A stretch of DNA of 64,000 bases from Bacillus sp. (in: firmicutes) (GCA_003560495.1 PWLM01000052.1:1-64000); one strand, 5' to 3'; counted from the stretch's first letter, positions 50,243-61,909 are shown. Notes: generated from the letters alone by a model not told the origin. A program made the numbers and translations.

Positions 50243-50461
50243 AGCTATGGTAAAACAATTCTCAAATATTACTTATTAAAAGTACAGGAAGCTGCGGAAA
50301 GGGCATAAATTTTCTTGTAAATCCAGCAAGGTCCTCGAGAGTGTCAAACACTGTCCAACATGCCCTTTCTGAAGGTGTGCAATGTGTAAAAATGAAAAAA
50401 TTCTATTTTTTTTTTGCTTTCCTGTACATAATCTTCCCAATCTATTGTAAAATGGTAATTG

Positions 50462-50479
50462 TGTGAAATTGTTCTCACA
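50462..50479 (+). promoter_or_regulatory. Candidate Rex (NADH/NAD+ sensor) operator upstream of sucCD
   Basis: TGTGA-aattgttc-TCACA; TGTGA-N8-TCACA spacing matches TTGTGAAN6TTCACAA. Confidence 0.4.
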
Positions 50480-50554
50480 GAAGTGGGACAGTTTTATTCC
50501 TAAGAAAATGCTTCTTTAAAAGCAGTAGCAGTGACTCAAGTAAGGAGGATGGCT

Positions 50555-51715
50555 ATGAATATCCATGAGTATCAAGGTAAGGAAATATTGAGGGACTATG
50601 GTGTTGCTGTCCCAAACGGTAAAGTTGCCTATACACGCCAGGAAGCGGTAGACGCAGCTAAATCTTTGGGAACAGATGTAACCGTTGTCAAAGCACAGAT
50701 CCACGCAGGTGGACGAGGAAATGCAGGCGGAGTTAAAATTGCCAAAAATCTGGATGATGTACGTACATATGCGGAAGAGATTCTTGGTAAGACTCTCGTA
50801 ACGCACCAGACTGGTCCAGAAGGGAAAGAAGTGAAGCGTCTTCTTATCGAAGAAGGCTGCGATATTAAAGATGAATATTACGTAGGACTGGTCGTAGACC
50901 GCGATACTTCCCGCATTGTCATGATGGGGTCTGAAGAAGGCGGTACGGAAATTGAAGAAGTTGCCGCAAAAACACCGGAGAAAATCTTCAAAGAAGTCAT
51001 TGATCCAGTAACTGGCTTAATGCCTTATCAGGCACGACGTCTTGCATTTAACATGAATATCCCTAAAGAACTCGTAGGTAAAACTGTTAAATTTATGCTC
51101 GGCCTTTACAAAGCTTTTGAGCAAAAAGACTGCTCTATTGCAGAAATAAATCCTCTTGTTACAACAGGGGACGGAAATGTAATGGCGCTGGATGCAAAAA
51201 TGAACTTTGATTCCAATGCACTATACCGACAGAAGGACGTACTGGAGCTTCGGGATTTGGATGAAGAAGATGAAAAAGAAATTGAAGCATCTAAATACGA
51301 TCTGAGCTATATTTCGCTCGACGGCAATATTGGCTGCATGGTAAACGGTGCCGGACTGGCCATGGCTACGATGGACATCATTAAATACCACAAAGGTGAT
51401 CCTGCGAACTTCCTCGACGTTGGGGGCGGTGCAGACGCAGAAAAAGTAACCGAAGCATTTAAAATTATTCTTTCCGACAAATCGGTTAAAGGAATCTACG
51501 TAAATATTTTCGGCGGCATCATGAAGTGTGATGTAATTGCTGAAGGTATCGTAGAAGCTACAAAGCAGATGGGTCTGGAGCTTCCTCTCGTTGTTCGGCT
51601 TGAAGGTACCAACGTAGAGCTTGGGAAGAAAATTCTGGACGAATCCGGCTTGAATATTACTTCTGCAGATTCCATGGCGGACGGTGCAGAAAAAATTGTT
51701 AAAGCAGTGAACTAG
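50555..51715 (+). CDS. sucC: Succinate-CoA ligase ADP-forming subunit beta
   Basis: [47 protein letters not shown]. Confidence 0.98.
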   Translation: MNIHEYQGKEILRDYGVAVPNGKVAYTRQEAVDAAKSLGTDVTVVKAQIHAGGRGNAGGVKIAKNLDDVRTYAEEILGKTLVTHQTGPEGKEVKRLLIEEGCDIKDEYYVGLVVDRDTSRIVMMGSEEGGTEIEEVAAKTPEKIFKEVIDPVTGLMPYQARRLAFNMNIPKELVGKTVKFMLGLYKAFEQKDCSIAEINPLVTTGDGNVMALDAKMNFDSNALYRQKDVLELRDLDEEDEKEIEASKYDLSYISLDGNIGCMVNGAGLAMATMDIIKYHKGDPANFLDVGGGADAEKVTEAFKIILSDKSVKGIYVNIFGGIMKCDVIAEGIVEATKQMGLELPLVVRLEGTNVELGKKILDESGLNITSADSMADGAEKIVKAVN

Positions 51716-51735
51716 GCAGAAAGGCGGGATATTGC

Positions 51736-52647
51736 ATGAGTATCTTACTTAATAAAGACACAAAAGTGATCGTACAGGGGATCACCGGGGCGACAGGTCT
51801 TTTCCATACTAAACAGGCAGTGGAGTATGGCACAAAGATTGTCGGCGGTGTAACTCCTGGTAAAGGCGGTACTGAAATTGAAGGCATACCAGTCTTTAAT
51901 ACCGTAGAGGAAGCAGTGAAGCAGACAGGTGCCAATGCCTCAGTGATTTATGTTCCACCTCCGTTTGCAGCGGACGCTATTATGGAAGCGGCAGATGCAG
52001 GAGTAGAACTGGTTATCACTATCACAGAAGGCATTCCTGTAATTGATATGATCAAGGTAAAACGTTTCCTTGAAGACAAAGAAACACGTCTGATCGGGCC
52101 GAACTGTCCGGGAGTTATTACTCCGGAAGAATGTAAAATCGGTATTATGCCTGGATACATTCATAAAAAAGGACATGTTGGTGTAGTTTCCCGTTCAGGG
52201 ACTCTCACTTATGAAGCGGTTCACCAGCTTTCCACAGAAGGAATCGGCCAGTCGACAGCTGTAGGAATCGGCGGAGACCCGGTTAACGGTACTAACTTCA
52301 TCGATGTTCTGAAACTTTTCAATGAAGATCCGGACACGCACGCTGTCATCATGATCGGTGAAATCGGCGGAACGGCTGAAGAAGAAGCTGCAGATTGGAT
52401 TAAAGAGAATATGACGAAGCCGGTCGTCGGATTTATCGGCGGGAAAACAGCACCTCCCGGAAAACGTATGGGCCATGCCGGTGCGATTATATCCGGAGGT
52501 AAAGGCACAGCAGACGAGAAAATTAAGTCGCTGAACAGTGCAGGTGTGAAAGTAGCTGAAACACCGGCTGTTATGGGTGAGACGCTTATTTCTGTGCTGA
52601 AAGAAAATAACATTTACGATAAATGTATTACACACCCGGTTAAATAA
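51736..52647 (+). CDS. sucD: Succinate-CoA ligase subunit alpha
   Basis: [57 protein letters not shown]. Confidence 0.98.
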   Translation: MSILLNKDTKVIVQGITGATGLFHTKQAVEYGTKIVGGVTPGKGGTEIEGIPVFNTVEEAVKQTGANASVIYVPPPFAADAIMEAADAGVELVITITEGIPVIDMIKVKRFLEDKETRLIGPNCPGVITPEECKIGIMPGYIHKKGHVGVVSRSGTLTYEAVHQLSTEGIGQSTAVGIGGDPVNGTNFIDVLKLFNEDPDTHAVIMIGEIGGTAEEEAADWIKENMTKPVVGFIGGKTAPPGKRMGHAGAIISGGKGTADEKIKSLNSAGVKVAETPAVMGETLISVLKENNIYDKCITHPVK

Positions 52648-52664
52648 ACCGGAACAGCAATTTT

Positions 52665-52713
52665 TGAGTGTGTGAAAAAGGAGAATGCTCCTTTTTCACA
52701 CGCTCTTTTTTTA
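52665..52713 (+). terminator. sucCD terminator
   Basis: gagtgtgtgaaaaaggag-aatg-ctcctttttcacacgctc followed by ttttttt. Confidence 0.9.
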
Positions 52714-52820
52714 TGGAGAAATGAGTCGAGTTGCATAATACAGAAGGAAGAACACTGACATTGTTCTGGCGTATAAACCATGATATACAGCATGGTAATA
52801 CAATAAAAGGAGGAAAAATT

Positions 52821-53699
52821 ATGGTTCCAGAGACTATAAATGAACGTATAATTCATCTGCACTACTGCAGTGGAGGGAACAGTAGACTGGTAAAGGATAT
52901 TTTACAATCTGATCCGGAAATGAATGAAGTATATGAAAAAAATCCAGCTTTTTTCGAGAAAACTTCATTTCAAAATAAAGAAAGTCTTCGACCGGTCCTG
53001 CAGCGGGTACGGGCTCTGTCCTATGACACCATCCAGGAGCTTCTTTTTAAAGGCGGTATAAAAGCACTTTCGTTAATTGATGAGGAATACCCTTCCCATC
53101 TCTTTCACATGACTATTCCGCCTGCTGTTCTTTACTGTAAAGGCAGGAGACTCCCTCCCCAGGAGATGACACTCGGGGTCGTCGGATCCAGAAAACCGAC
53201 TGTACGTGCAGAAAGAAATATAGAGGAGCTTTTAAGACCGGCAGTAGAAAAAGGTATAATTGTCGTAAGCGGGATGGCGGCAGGGGTAGACACTCTGGCC
53301 CACAAAACTGCTATAAAGTTTGGAGGAGAAACGGCAGCTGTTCTTGCTTACGGGCTGAATTACCTGTACCCCGCAAGCAACAGAAATCTTAAAGAAAAAA
53401 TGGAAAGAGATCATCTTGTTTTTGGCGAGTATCCCCCGTATATAAAACCTATGAAACACCGGTTTCCTGAAAGAAATCGGATAATCAGCGGGTTAAGCAG
53501 GGGAGTCTTCGTTGTAGAAGCTAAAATGCGGAGTGGCTCACTGATTACAGCAGAAACTGCCCTGGAACAGGGAAGAGATATTTACGCACTTCCCGGAAGA
53601 ATAACTGACGAGCTTTCTGAAGGGACAAACCGACTTATTCAGGATGGCGCCAAGTCAATATTGACTCCGGAGGATCTGCTTGAGGAGTTTGGTTATTAA
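52821..53699 (+). CDS. dprA: DNA-processing protein DprA (Smf)
   Basis: GVVGSRKPTVRAERNI, VSGMAAGVDTLAHKTAI, RFPERNRIISGLSRGVFVVEAKMRSGSLITAETALEQGRDIYALPG; RBS aaaggagg before ATG 52821. Confidence 0.95.
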   Translation: MVPETINERIIHLHYCSGGNSRLVKDILQSDPEMNEVYEKNPAFFEKTSFQNKESLRPVLQRVRALSYDTIQELLFKGGIKALSLIDEEYPSHLFHMTIPPAVLYCKGRRLPPQEMTLGVVGSRKPTVRAERNIEELLRPAVEKGIIVVSGMAAGVDTLAHKTAIKFGGETAAVLAYGLNYLYPASNRNLKEKMERDHLVFGEYPPYIKPMKHRFPERNRIISGLSRGVFVVEAKMRSGSLITAETALEQGRDIYALPGRITDELSEGTNRLIQDGAKSILTPEDLLEEFGY

Positions 53700-53718
53700 T
53701 AAGACTTTTAAAAGCTGT

Positions 53719-53747
53719 TTGACAAATTGAGACAGAGTGTTTAATAA
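53719..53747 (+). promoter_or_regulatory. Sigma-A type promoter for topA
   Basis: TTGACA-N17-TAATAA. Confidence 0.6.
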
Positions 53748-53792
53748 TAGGGGAGATTCTTTTACTTGTGATACAGGGAGGAGCGACAGCAC

Positions 53793-55862
53793 ATGTCGGA
53801 TTACTTAGTGATCGTAGAATCTCCCGCTAAGGCGAAAACGATTGGAAAATATTTAGGGAAAAAATACGTTGTAAAAGCATCGATGGGTCACGTCATCGAT
53901 TTACCTAAAAGTCAGATGGGTGTAGATGTAGAAAATAATTATTCTCCTAAGTATATTACGATTCGCGGAAAAGGGCCGATTCTTAAAGAACTCAAACAGG
54001 CTGCAAAGAAAGCCAAGCGCATTTATCTTGCTGCCGACCCCGACAGGGAAGGGGAGGCAATTGCCTGGCATCTGGCAGACAGTCTAAATATTGATATGGA
54101 TTCCAAATGCCGGGTTGTATTCAATGAAATTACTAAACAGGCTATCAAGGATTCTTTTAAGCATCCGAGAGAAATTAACACAAACCTTGTAGATGCCCAG
54201 CAGGCCAGGCGTGTCCTGGACAGACTGGTAGGTTATAACATCAGTCCGCTTTTATGGAAAAAAGTTAAAAAAGGACTGAGCGCAGGGCGTGTGCAGTCTG
54301 TCGCAGTTAAATTAATAATTGACCGGGAAAACGAAATTAAAGCTTTCGAACCGGAAGAGTACTGGTCAATTACAGCAGACATGGAAAAAGACGGAAGGTC
54401 TTTTGAAGCGAAATTCGTATCTTTGGACGGAGAAAAGAAAGAACTGAAATCTGAAGAAGATGTAAACCATGTACTCGACAGGATGGACAGCAGAGATCTT
54501 ACTGTTGATTCAGTAAAAAAGAAAGAGCGGCGCAGAAAGCCGGTCGTTCCTTTTACTACATCCTCACTTCAGCAGGAAGCCGCCAGGAAACTGAATTTCC
54601 GTGCTAAAAAAACGATGATGCTGGCACAGCAGCTTTACGAAGGTATTGCTATAGGTAAAGCCGGAACAACCGGTTTAATAACGTATATGCGTACGGACTC
54701 GACCAGGATATCAGATACAGCTAAAAACGAAGCATATGAATATATCCTGGAGAATTTCGGTAAAGAGTATGCTGGAGAAACAGGGGAGCAGAAGCAGTCT
54801 TCTAAATCCCAGGATGCCCACGAGGCAGTGAGACCTACAGTAGTTAAATATGATCCAAAAACAATTAAACAATATTTATCACGGGATCAGTACCGTCTAT
54901 ACAAATTAATATGGGAAAGAATGGTCGCCAGCCGTATGGCACCAGCTGTGATGGACACGATGGCTGTTGATATGTCGAACAACGGTGTTCAGTTCAGGGC
55001 AAATGGTTCCAAGTTGAAATTTGCGGGTTTTATGAAAGTTTATATTGAAGGCAGTGACGACGGAAAAGAAGAAAAAGATAAACTTCTTCCGGACATGGAA
55101 GAAGGAGAAGTAACCACTGCAGAAACTATCGCCCCTAATCAGCACTTTACACAGCCGCCGCCGCGTTTCACAGAAGCAAGACTTGTAAAAACTCTGGAAG
55201 AGCTCGGTATCGGTCGTCCTTCCACATACGCCCCTACACTGGATACGATTCAGCGTCGAGGATATGTTGCTCTTGAAGAAAAACGTTTTGTTCCTACTGA
55301 ACTTGGAACGATTGTTCTGGAGCTGATTAATGAATTTTTTCCGGAGATTCTTAATGTGGAATTCACGGCTACGATGGAATCTGACCTAGACTCTATTGAA
55401 GATGGTGAAAATTCCTGGGTGAGCATTATCGACCGCTTCTACACGGATTTCGAAAAGCGTCTTAAAACAGCTGAAGAAGAAATGGAAGAAGTCGAGATTA
55501 AAGATGAGCCTGCAGGAGAAGACTGTGAAAAGTGTGGTCATGAAATGGTTTATAAAATGGGCCGTTACGGCAAATTTATGGCCTGTTCCAACTTTCCAGA
55601 ATGCAGAAACACGAAAGCTATCGTAAAAGACATAGGTGTTCCATGTCCTACGTGTAAAGAAGGAAATGTGGTGGAACGTAAAAGCAAAAAGAAGCGGATT
55701 TTTTACGGATGCGATCGTTATCCGGAGTGTGAATTCATATCATGGGACAAACCAATTGAACGCAAATGTCCTAAATGCAGCAGCCTGCTCGTAGAAAAAA
55801 AATCGAAAAAAGGCACACACGTCCAATGTACGGAATGTGATTATAAAGAAGACCGCAATTAA
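53793..55862 (+). CDS. topA: DNA topoisomerase I
   Basis: [46 protein letters not shown]-terminal four-Cys zinc ribbons. Confidence 0.98.
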   Translation: MSDYLVIVESPAKAKTIGKYLGKKYVVKASMGHVIDLPKSQMGVDVENNYSPKYITIRGKGPILKELKQAAKKAKRIYLAADPDREGEAIAWHLADSLNIDMDSKCRVVFNEITKQAIKDSFKHPREINTNLVDAQQARRVLDRLVGYNISPLLWKKVKKGLSAGRVQSVAVKLIIDRENEIKAFEPEEYWSITADMEKDGRSFEAKFVSLDGEKKELKSEEDVNHVLDRMDSRDLTVDSVKKKERRRKPVVPFTTSSLQQEAARKLNFRAKKTMMLAQQLYEGIAIGKAGTTGLITYMRTDSTRISDTAKNEAYEYILENFGKEYAGETGEQKQSSKSQDAHEAVRPTVVKYDPKTIKQYLSRDQYRLYKLIWERMVASRMAPAVMDTMAVDMSNNGVQFRANGSKLKFAGFMKVYIEGSDDGKEEKDKLLPDMEEGEVTTAETIAPNQHFTQPPPRFTEARLVKTLEELGIGRPSTYAPTLDTIQRRGYVALEEKRFVPTELGTIVLELINEFFPEILNVEFTATMESDLDSIEDGENSWVSIIDRFYTDFEKRLKTAEEEMEEVEIKDEPAGEDCEKCGHEMVYKMGRYGKFMACSNFPECRNTKAIVKDIGVPCPTCKEGNVVERKSKKKRIFYGCDRYPECEFISWDKPIERKCPKCSSLLVEKKSKKGTHVQCTECDYKEDRN

Positions 55863-55957
55863 TGAAGGAGGGCTGTTACCTTTTAGGTGACGGTCCCTTG
55901 TTTTGGGTAAGGGCTGGCAGTTGGAATCCTGATCCTTCCTTCTGAAGTACTATTTCA

Positions 55958-56080
55958 TAATTTCTGTTAAAAAATCTATTATTGATAAATACAGAAAGCT
56001 TCGCTTCAATCCGGCAAGCGAAGAAATAAGAGCCGCAGACAACTTTCAAAAACTACACGGAGCTTTAACAAGAGTTATTT
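55958..56080. repeat. Short TIR-type intergenic element, copy C
   Basis: Left ataatttctgttaaaaaatctattattgat; right aaaactacacggagctttaacaagagttat; shares gaaataagagccgcagacaa...cacggagctt with copy A; internal hairpin cttcgctt/aagcgaag. Confidence 0.45.
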
Positions 56081-56342
56081 TATGAAGATAAGATATAATA
56101 CGAAAGATTTTTTAATACGACTGGATTTTTAAATTGCTTCCATGCGTCAGTGCAATAACTTTTTATAGTTTTTGAAGAGTTGGAAGGAAGCACCTTCAAG
56201 TTCATCTGCTGATTCAAAACCCTCAATACAATTCTGAATTTTGTGAAAAAAATGTAAAGTTCATTGAAAGAGCTGCTGAATTATGATACTATTTAGTAGC
56301 TCTAATTTTATGTCCTTTATATGTGCCGGAAAGGAATGTGCT

Positions 56343-57224
56343 ATGACCCGGGAATATTCAGATTTTCTTACATTTCTCCGTATAGAAAAACGTGCTTCTG
56401 AGCACACGGTAAGCAGTTATGAAAAAGATATTGCGCATTTTCTGAAATACATTGATCAGCGGTGGAATATCTCTGCGGCTGAGGTTTCGTATGTACATAT
56501 GAGGGAGTACTTAACGGAGTTGTACGCTGAAAAACTGGCACGTACATCCGTAGCCAGAAAAATTTCATCGCTGCGTTCGTTTTATACGTATCTTTTAAGG
56601 GAAGAATTAGTTGTGGAAAACCCTCTCACGCTTATTCATGTGCCGAGGAAGGGAAAAAGACTTCCTTCTTTTTTTTATGAAGAAGAAATGCTTCAGCTGT
56701 TCGATTCTGTAAACACCGAAACAGACCTTGGTAAAAGAAATGCAGCACTGCTCGAGCTGTTTTATGCAACTGGTATCCGTGTAGGTGAATGCATTAAACT
56801 GGATGTAAAAGACTTCGATATATATTTGGAAACTCTTCTTGTAAAAGGAAAGGGCGGCAAGGAACGTTATGTCCCGGTCGGCAGTTTTGCGGCGGAGGCC
56901 CTTACAGTTTATATTAATGAAAGCCGTCCAAAGCTCAACCCGCAGGATGATGCTCTTTTTCTTAATTACACGGGAAAAAGACTTACCGCCCGTGGAATAC
57001 AGAAAATTCTTAATAAAATATCGGTGGATGCTTCATTGACTTCACGTATGAGTCCGCATATTCTGCGGCACACATTTGCTACGCACCTTCTGAATGAAGG
57101 TGCTGACATGCGGACGGTGCAGGAACTTCTCGGTCATACAGACCTTGCAGCTACACAGATCTATACTCATGTAACGAAGGACCGGCTACGCGAAGTATAC
57201 CGAAATACTCATCCGCGGGCATAA
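56343..57224 (+). CDS. xerC: Tyrosine recombinase XerC
   Basis: FLRIEKRASEHTVSSYEKDI, LFYATGIRVGE, LRHTFATHLLNEGADMRTVQELLGHTDLAATQIYTHV. Confidence 0.95.
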   Translation: MTREYSDFLTFLRIEKRASEHTVSSYEKDIAHFLKYIDQRWNISAAEVSYVHMREYLTELYAEKLARTSVARKISSLRSFYTYLLREELVVENPLTLIHVPRKGKRLPSFFYEEEMLQLFDSVNTETDLGKRNAALLELFYATGIRVGECIKLDVKDFDIYLETLLVKGKGGKERYVPVGSFAAEALTVYINESRPKLNPQDDALFLNYTGKRLTARGIQKILNKISVDASLTSRMSPHILRHTFATHLLNEGADMRTVQELLGHTDLAATQIYTHVTKDRLREVYRNTHPRA

Positions 57225-57242
57225 AAATGTCCGGAAAGGAAG

Positions 57243-57806
57243 ATGCAGGTGGAACCAATTAAAGGAACAACGATTTTTGCTGTGCGTCATGAAGGACAGT
57301 CTGCCATGGCTGGTGATGGACAGGTAACTTTTGGAAATGCTGTAGTGATGAAACATTCAGCCCGTAAAGTACGTACTCTGTACCGGGGGAAAGTTACGGC
57401 AGGTTTTGCAGGTTCAGTGGCGGACGCTTTTACGCTTTACGAAAAATTTGAGACGAAGCTGGAGGAATTCAGCGGTAACCTGCAGCGTGCTGCAGTTGAA
57501 CTGGCAAAAGAATGGAGAAGCGACAGGGTGCTCCGGCGCCTGGAAGCTATGTTGATCGTTATGGATAAAAATTCCATTTATCTTATTGCCGGAACCGGGG
57601 AAGTTATAGAACCGGACGATGGAATTATTGCTATAGGGTCCGGGGGGAATTATGCTCTTGCCGCCGGCAGGGCGATGAAACAGCATGCTTCCCACTTAAC
57701 AGCCGCTGAAATTGCGAAAGCGAGTCTCGAGACGGCCGCGGACTTATGTGTTTATACAAATCATCAAATTATCGTAGAATCACTGAATGGAACGGAGGAG
57801 AGCTAA
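57243..57806 (+). CDS. hslV: ATP-dependent protease subunit HslV (ClpQ)
   Basis: [59 protein letters not shown]. Confidence 0.96.
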   Translation: MQVEPIKGTTIFAVRHEGQSAMAGDGQVTFGNAVVMKHSARKVRTLYRGKVTAGFAGSVADAFTLYEKFETKLEEFSGNLQRAAVELAKEWRSDRVLRRLEAMLIVMDKNSIYLIAGTGEVIEPDDGIIAIGSGGNYALAAGRAMKQHASHLTAAEIAKASLETAADLCVYTNHQIIVESLNGTEES

Positions 57807-57807
57807 T

Positions 57808-59208
57808 ATGAACAGTTCACTAACCCCTGTTCAGATTGTTGAACGTCTGGATCAGACAATTGTCGGTCAAAGGCAGGCAAAACGGTCCGTAGCAGTAGCT
57901 TTAAGAAACCGTTACCGCCGCAGCAGGCTGGACGATAAAATAAAAGAAGAAATAACTCCAAAAAATATATTGATGATAGGTCCAACTGGTGTAGGGAAAA
58001 CGGAAATAGCTCGCCGTCTTGCTAAGCTGGTCGGAGCCCCCTTTATTAAAGTGGAAGCGACTAAATTCACTGAAGTGGGGTACGTTGGAAGAGATGTGGA
58101 GTCAATGATACGAGACCTGGTGGAAACATCTGTCCGTCTCGTGAAAGAAGAAAAAATGACTGAGGTAAATGATAAAGCGGAGAAGCTTGCTGAGAAAAAA
58201 CTTGTAGATCTTCTGCACCCGCAGAATAAAAAAGCCAAATCTTCTCAGAATTACAGAAATCCGCTCGAAATGTTTTTTCAAAACGAGGAAGAGGAACCGG
58301 AGGAAGAAGAAAAGCCTGCAGATGAAACCTACCGCCAGACACGGAGAAAAATACAGGACCAGCTGAAAAATGGGGAACTTGAAAATAAAGAAGTAACAAT
58401 TACTGTAGAAGAACAGGGAAAATCATTTACGGATATGTTCCAGGGCGGTGGTATGGAACAGATGGGAATGAACATGCAGGAGATGCTTGGAGGCATGATG
58501 CCGAAGCAGACAGCTGAACGAACGCTGCCTGTCAAAGATGCCCGGCGTGTACTTGCTGAGCAGGAAGCACAAAAATTAATCAACATGGAAGAAGTGTCGC
58601 AGGAAGCCGTAGAAAGAGCAGAGCAGCTAGGTATTATCTTTATCGATGAAATTGATAAAGTAGCCGGAAAGAGTCAGCAGTCGGCGGATGTATCAAGAGA
58701 AGGAGTTCAGCGTGATATACTTCCCATAATCGAAGGGTCAACTGTAGTTACAAAATACGGAGCGGTACAAACCGATCATATGCTCTTTATAGGTGCAGGG
58801 GCCTTCCATTTCTCCAAGCCTTCAGATTTAATACCTGAACTTCAGGGAAGGCTTCCTATAAGGGTGGAACTTGATTCCCTCGGCGTCGAAGATTTTGTAA
58901 ATATTTTAACGAAACCGCAGTATGCTCTGCTGAAACAATATGAAAGCATGCTGGAGGTTGAAGGGATTAAGCTCGTATTTGAAGATGGAGCAGTCCGGCG
59001 TATTGCAGAGATCGCAGCCGAAGTAAATGACCAGACGGAGAATATTGGTGCCAGAAGGCTGCACACTATTCTTGAAAAGCTGCTTGAAGACCTTTCTTTC
59101 GAAGCTTCAGAGATAACAATGGATGCTGTTACGATTACACCGGCATATGTAGAGGAAAAACTGGCCTCGGTAGCTAAAAACCGGGATGTCAGTCAATATA
59201 TTTTATAA
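57808..59208 (+). CDS. hslU: ATP-dependent protease ATPase subunit HslU (ClpY)
   Basis: [52 protein letters not shown]. Confidence 0.97.
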   Translation: MNSSLTPVQIVERLDQTIVGQRQAKRSVAVALRNRYRRSRLDDKIKEEITPKNILMIGPTGVGKTEIARRLAKLVGAPFIKVEATKFTEVGYVGRDVESMIRDLVETSVRLVKEEKMTEVNDKAEKLAEKKLVDLLHPQNKKAKSSQNYRNPLEMFFQNEEEEPEEEEKPADETYRQTRRKIQDQLKNGELENKEVTITVEEQGKSFTDMFQGGGMEQMGMNMQEMLGGMMPKQTAERTLPVKDARRVLAEQEAQKLINMEEVSQEAVERAEQLGIIFIDEIDKVAGKSQQSADVSREGVQRDILPIIEGSTVVTKYGAVQTDHMLFIGAGAFHFSKPSDLIPELQGRLPIRVELDSLGVEDFVNILTKPQYALLKQYESMLEVEGIKLVFEDGAVRRIAEIAAEVNDQTENIGARRLHTILEKLLEDLSFEASEITMDAVTITPAYVEEKLASVAKNRDVSQYIL

Positions 59209-59229
59209 ATTTCAGGAGGGTATTATCCT

Positions 59230-60006
59230 ATGGATCTACTAACAAAAACAAGAAAAATCAATGACCTGCTTCAAAAAAGTGCAGGGCAGTCTGTGAACTT
59301 TAAAGAAATGGCCGAAACGCTGCGTGACGTAATCGAAGCGAATATATTCATCGTCAGCCGGCGTGGAAAACTTCTTGGTTACTCTATCAAGCAGGAAATC
59401 GAAAACCAGCGTATGAAGTCTATGCTGGAACAGCGTCAGTTTCCTGAACAGTACACGAGCGGGCTTTTTAACATCCAGGAAACTTCTTCGAATCTCGATA
59501 TCGAGAGCGATTATACAGCTTTCCCTGTAGAGAATAAAGACCTCTTTAAAAATGGGCTGACAACCATTGTACCGGTACAGGGCGGAGGCCAGCGGCTCGG
59601 GACACTCATCCTCGCTCGTCTTGATGATTCCTTTGACGATGATGACCTCCTTCTTGCCGAATACGCTTCAACTGTTGTCGGCATGGAAATCCTTCACGAA
59701 AAACAGGAGGAAATTGAGCAGGAGGCACGAAGCAAGGCTGTTGTTCAGATGGCAATCAGCTCACTATCGTACAGTGAACTCGAAGCGGTAGAGCATATTT
59801 TTGAAGAGCTGGACGGAAACGAAGGCCTTCTTGTTGCAAGTAAAATAGCCGACCGTGTAGGAATTACCCGGTCTGTAATAGTAAATGCGCTTCGAAAGCT
59901 GGAAAGTGCGGGTGTTATTGAATCACGCTCTCTCGGAATGAAAGGAACTTATATCAAAGTTCTTAACGATAAGTTTCTGGCTGAACTTAAAAAACAGCGG
60001 GGCTGA
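59230..60006 (+). CDS. codY: GTP-sensing pleiotropic transcriptional regulator CodY
   Basis: [16 protein letters not shown] domain; [47 protein letters not shown]. Confidence 0.98.
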   Translation: MDLLTKTRKINDLLQKSAGQSVNFKEMAETLRDVIEANIFIVSRRGKLLGYSIKQEIENQRMKSMLEQRQFPEQYTSGLFNIQETSSNLDIESDYTAFPVENKDLFKNGLTTIVPVQGGGQRLGTLILARLDDSFDDDDLLLAEYASTVVGMEILHEKQEEIEQEARSKAVVQMAISSLSYSELEAVEHIFEELDGNEGLLVASKIADRVGITRSVIVNALRKLESAGVIESRSLGMKGTYIKVLNDKFLAELKKQRG

Positions 60007-60175
60007 GCAGTGGAAGGTTTTTAGTCTGAAAGTATTGCAGATTATTAAAAGATGTGATATATTTCTTGATGGTGTTAAAAACACACGGTTCTGGATTCTG
60101 CGCCGGGGTGCTCAAACGAGTCCGGGTGGAAGATGATATAACCGGAGGTAAAAAACCAAGAGGAGGTGAGTGATT

Positions 60176-60874
60176 ATGGCAGTGATTTCCATGAAACAGC
60201 TTCTTGAAGCTGGGGTACATTTTGGACACCAGACACGCCGCTGGAATCCAAAAATGGATCGCTACATTTTCACAGAAAGAAACGGTATTTATATTATTGA
60301 CCTTCAAAAAACGGTCAAAAAAGTTGAGGAAGCATTTAACTTTGTACGTGACCTTGCGTCACAGGGCGGAACAGTTCTGTTCGTAGGTACAAAAAAACAG
60401 GCTCAGGATTCTGTTAAAGAAGAAGCCGAGCGTGCAGGAATGTACTACATCAACCAGCGCTGGTTAGGTGGTACACTCACGAACTTTGAAACTATCCGTA
60501 AGCGTATTGCCCGTCTGAAGCAGCTTGAAGTAATGCAGGAAGACGGAACGTTCGAAGTTCTTCCTAAAAAAGAAGTTGTCATTCTTAACAAAGAAATGGA
60601 CAGACTTGAAAAGTTTCTTGGCGGTATTAAAGAAATGAACAAGCTGCCGGATGCCCTGTTTATTATCGATCCTCGTAAAGAGCGTATCGCCGTGGCAGAA
60701 GCGCACAAGCTGAATATTCCTATCGTAGGAATTGTAGATACTAACTGTGACCCTGATGAGATTGACTACGTCATCCCGGGTAACGACGACGCTATTCGTG
60801 CGGTTCGTCTGTTAACTGCTAAAATGGCGGATGCGATCATTGAAGCAAACCAGGGTGAAGAAACTACAGCATAG
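60176..60874 (+). CDS. rpsB: 30S ribosomal protein S2
   Basis: [46 protein letters not shown]. Confidence 0.98.
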   Translation: MAVISMKQLLEAGVHFGHQTRRWNPKMDRYIFTERNGIYIIDLQKTVKKVEEAFNFVRDLASQGGTVLFVGTKKQAQDSVKEEAERAGMYYINQRWLGGTLTNFETIRKRIARLKQLEVMQEDGTFEVLPKKEVVILNKEMDRLEKFLGGIKEMNKLPDALFIIDPRKERIAVAEAHKLNIPIVGIVDTNCDPDEIDYVIPGNDDAIRAVRLLTAKMADAIIEANQGEETTA

Positions 60875-60882
60875 GTAATCAG

Positions 60883-60922
60883 AAGGGTGATAGAGGGGCT
60901 GACCCTTTATCACCCTTTTTTA
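60883..60922 (+). terminator. Terminator after rpsB
   Basis: agggtgataga-ggggctgac-cctttatcaccctttttta hairpin plus T tract. Confidence 0.85.
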
Positions 60923-61022
60923 AAGAAGAACAGATTTTATAAAATACAGCCGGCTTCACTGAACAGAATGATTTAATGCTGCCGGTTGCTATGGATTTAT
61001 ATTACTGAGGAGGAATTTTACA

Positions 61023-61904
61023 ATGGCAATTACAGCTAAGCAGGTAAAAGAGCTTCGTGAAAAAACAGGGGCAGGAATGATGGACTGCAAAAAAGCCCTT
61101 TCTGAAACAGATGGAGATATGGATAAGGCAATTGATTTCCTCCGCGAGAAAGGAATTTCCAAAGCAGCTAAAAAAGCAGACCGTGTTGCCGCTGAAGGTC
61201 TTGCCCATATTGTACAGGAAGGCAACCGTGCAGTAATCGTAGAAATTAATGCTGAAACAGACTTTGTATCTAAGAACGAAAATTTCGTAAACATGGTGGA
61301 TACAGTTGCAAAGCACATTCTTGAAAACGAGCCGGCAACAGCGACAGAAGCTCTTGAACAGGGCTTTGCAGGTGATGAAAACACACTCCAGGATTTTATT
61401 ACTTCCCAGATTGCTAAAATTGGGGAAAAAATCTCCCTCCGCCGCTTTGAAATCGTAGAACTTCAGGAAAACCAGCATGCTGGTTCCTACATTCATATGG
61501 GAGGCCGTATCGGAGTTCTTGCAGTGCTTGATGGAGCAGATGCGCAGACTGCCAAGGATGTTGCCATGCATGTGGCTGCTATCAATCCAAAGTATGTAAG
61601 CCGTGACGAAGTTTCCAAGGAAGAAACTGACCGTGAGCGCGAAGTTCTTAAGCAGCAGGCAATGAATGAAGGCAAGCCCGAAAACATTGTAGAAAAAATG
61701 GTAGAAGGCCGCCTCAGCAAGTTTTTTGAAGAAATCTGCCTTAATGAACAGGCGTTTGTAAAAGACAGCGATCAAAAAGTCGGCAAATACGTCGAGTCCA
61801 AAGGTGGATCCGTTAATACTTTCTTCCGTTATGAAGTAGGAGAAGGTATGGAGAAACGTGAAGACAACTTTGCTGAAGAAGTTATGTCCCAAGTGAAAAA
61901 GTAA
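61023..61904 (+). CDS. tsf: Translation elongation factor Ts
   Basis: [37 protein letters not shown]. Confidence 0.98.
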   Translation: MAITAKQVKELREKTGAGMMDCKKALSETDGDMDKAIDFLREKGISKAAKKADRVAAEGLAHIVQEGNRAVIVEINAETDFVSKNENFVNMVDTVAKHILENEPATATEALEQGFAGDENTLQDFITSQIAKIGEKISLRRFEIVELQENQHAGSYIHMGGRIGVLAVLDGADAQTAKDVAMHVAAINPKYVSRDEVSKEETDREREVLKQQAMNEGKPENIVEKMVEGRLSKFFEEICLNEQAFVKDSDQKVGKYVESKGGSVNTFFRYEVGEGMEKREDNFAEEVMSQVKK

Positions 61905-61909
61905 GGAAA

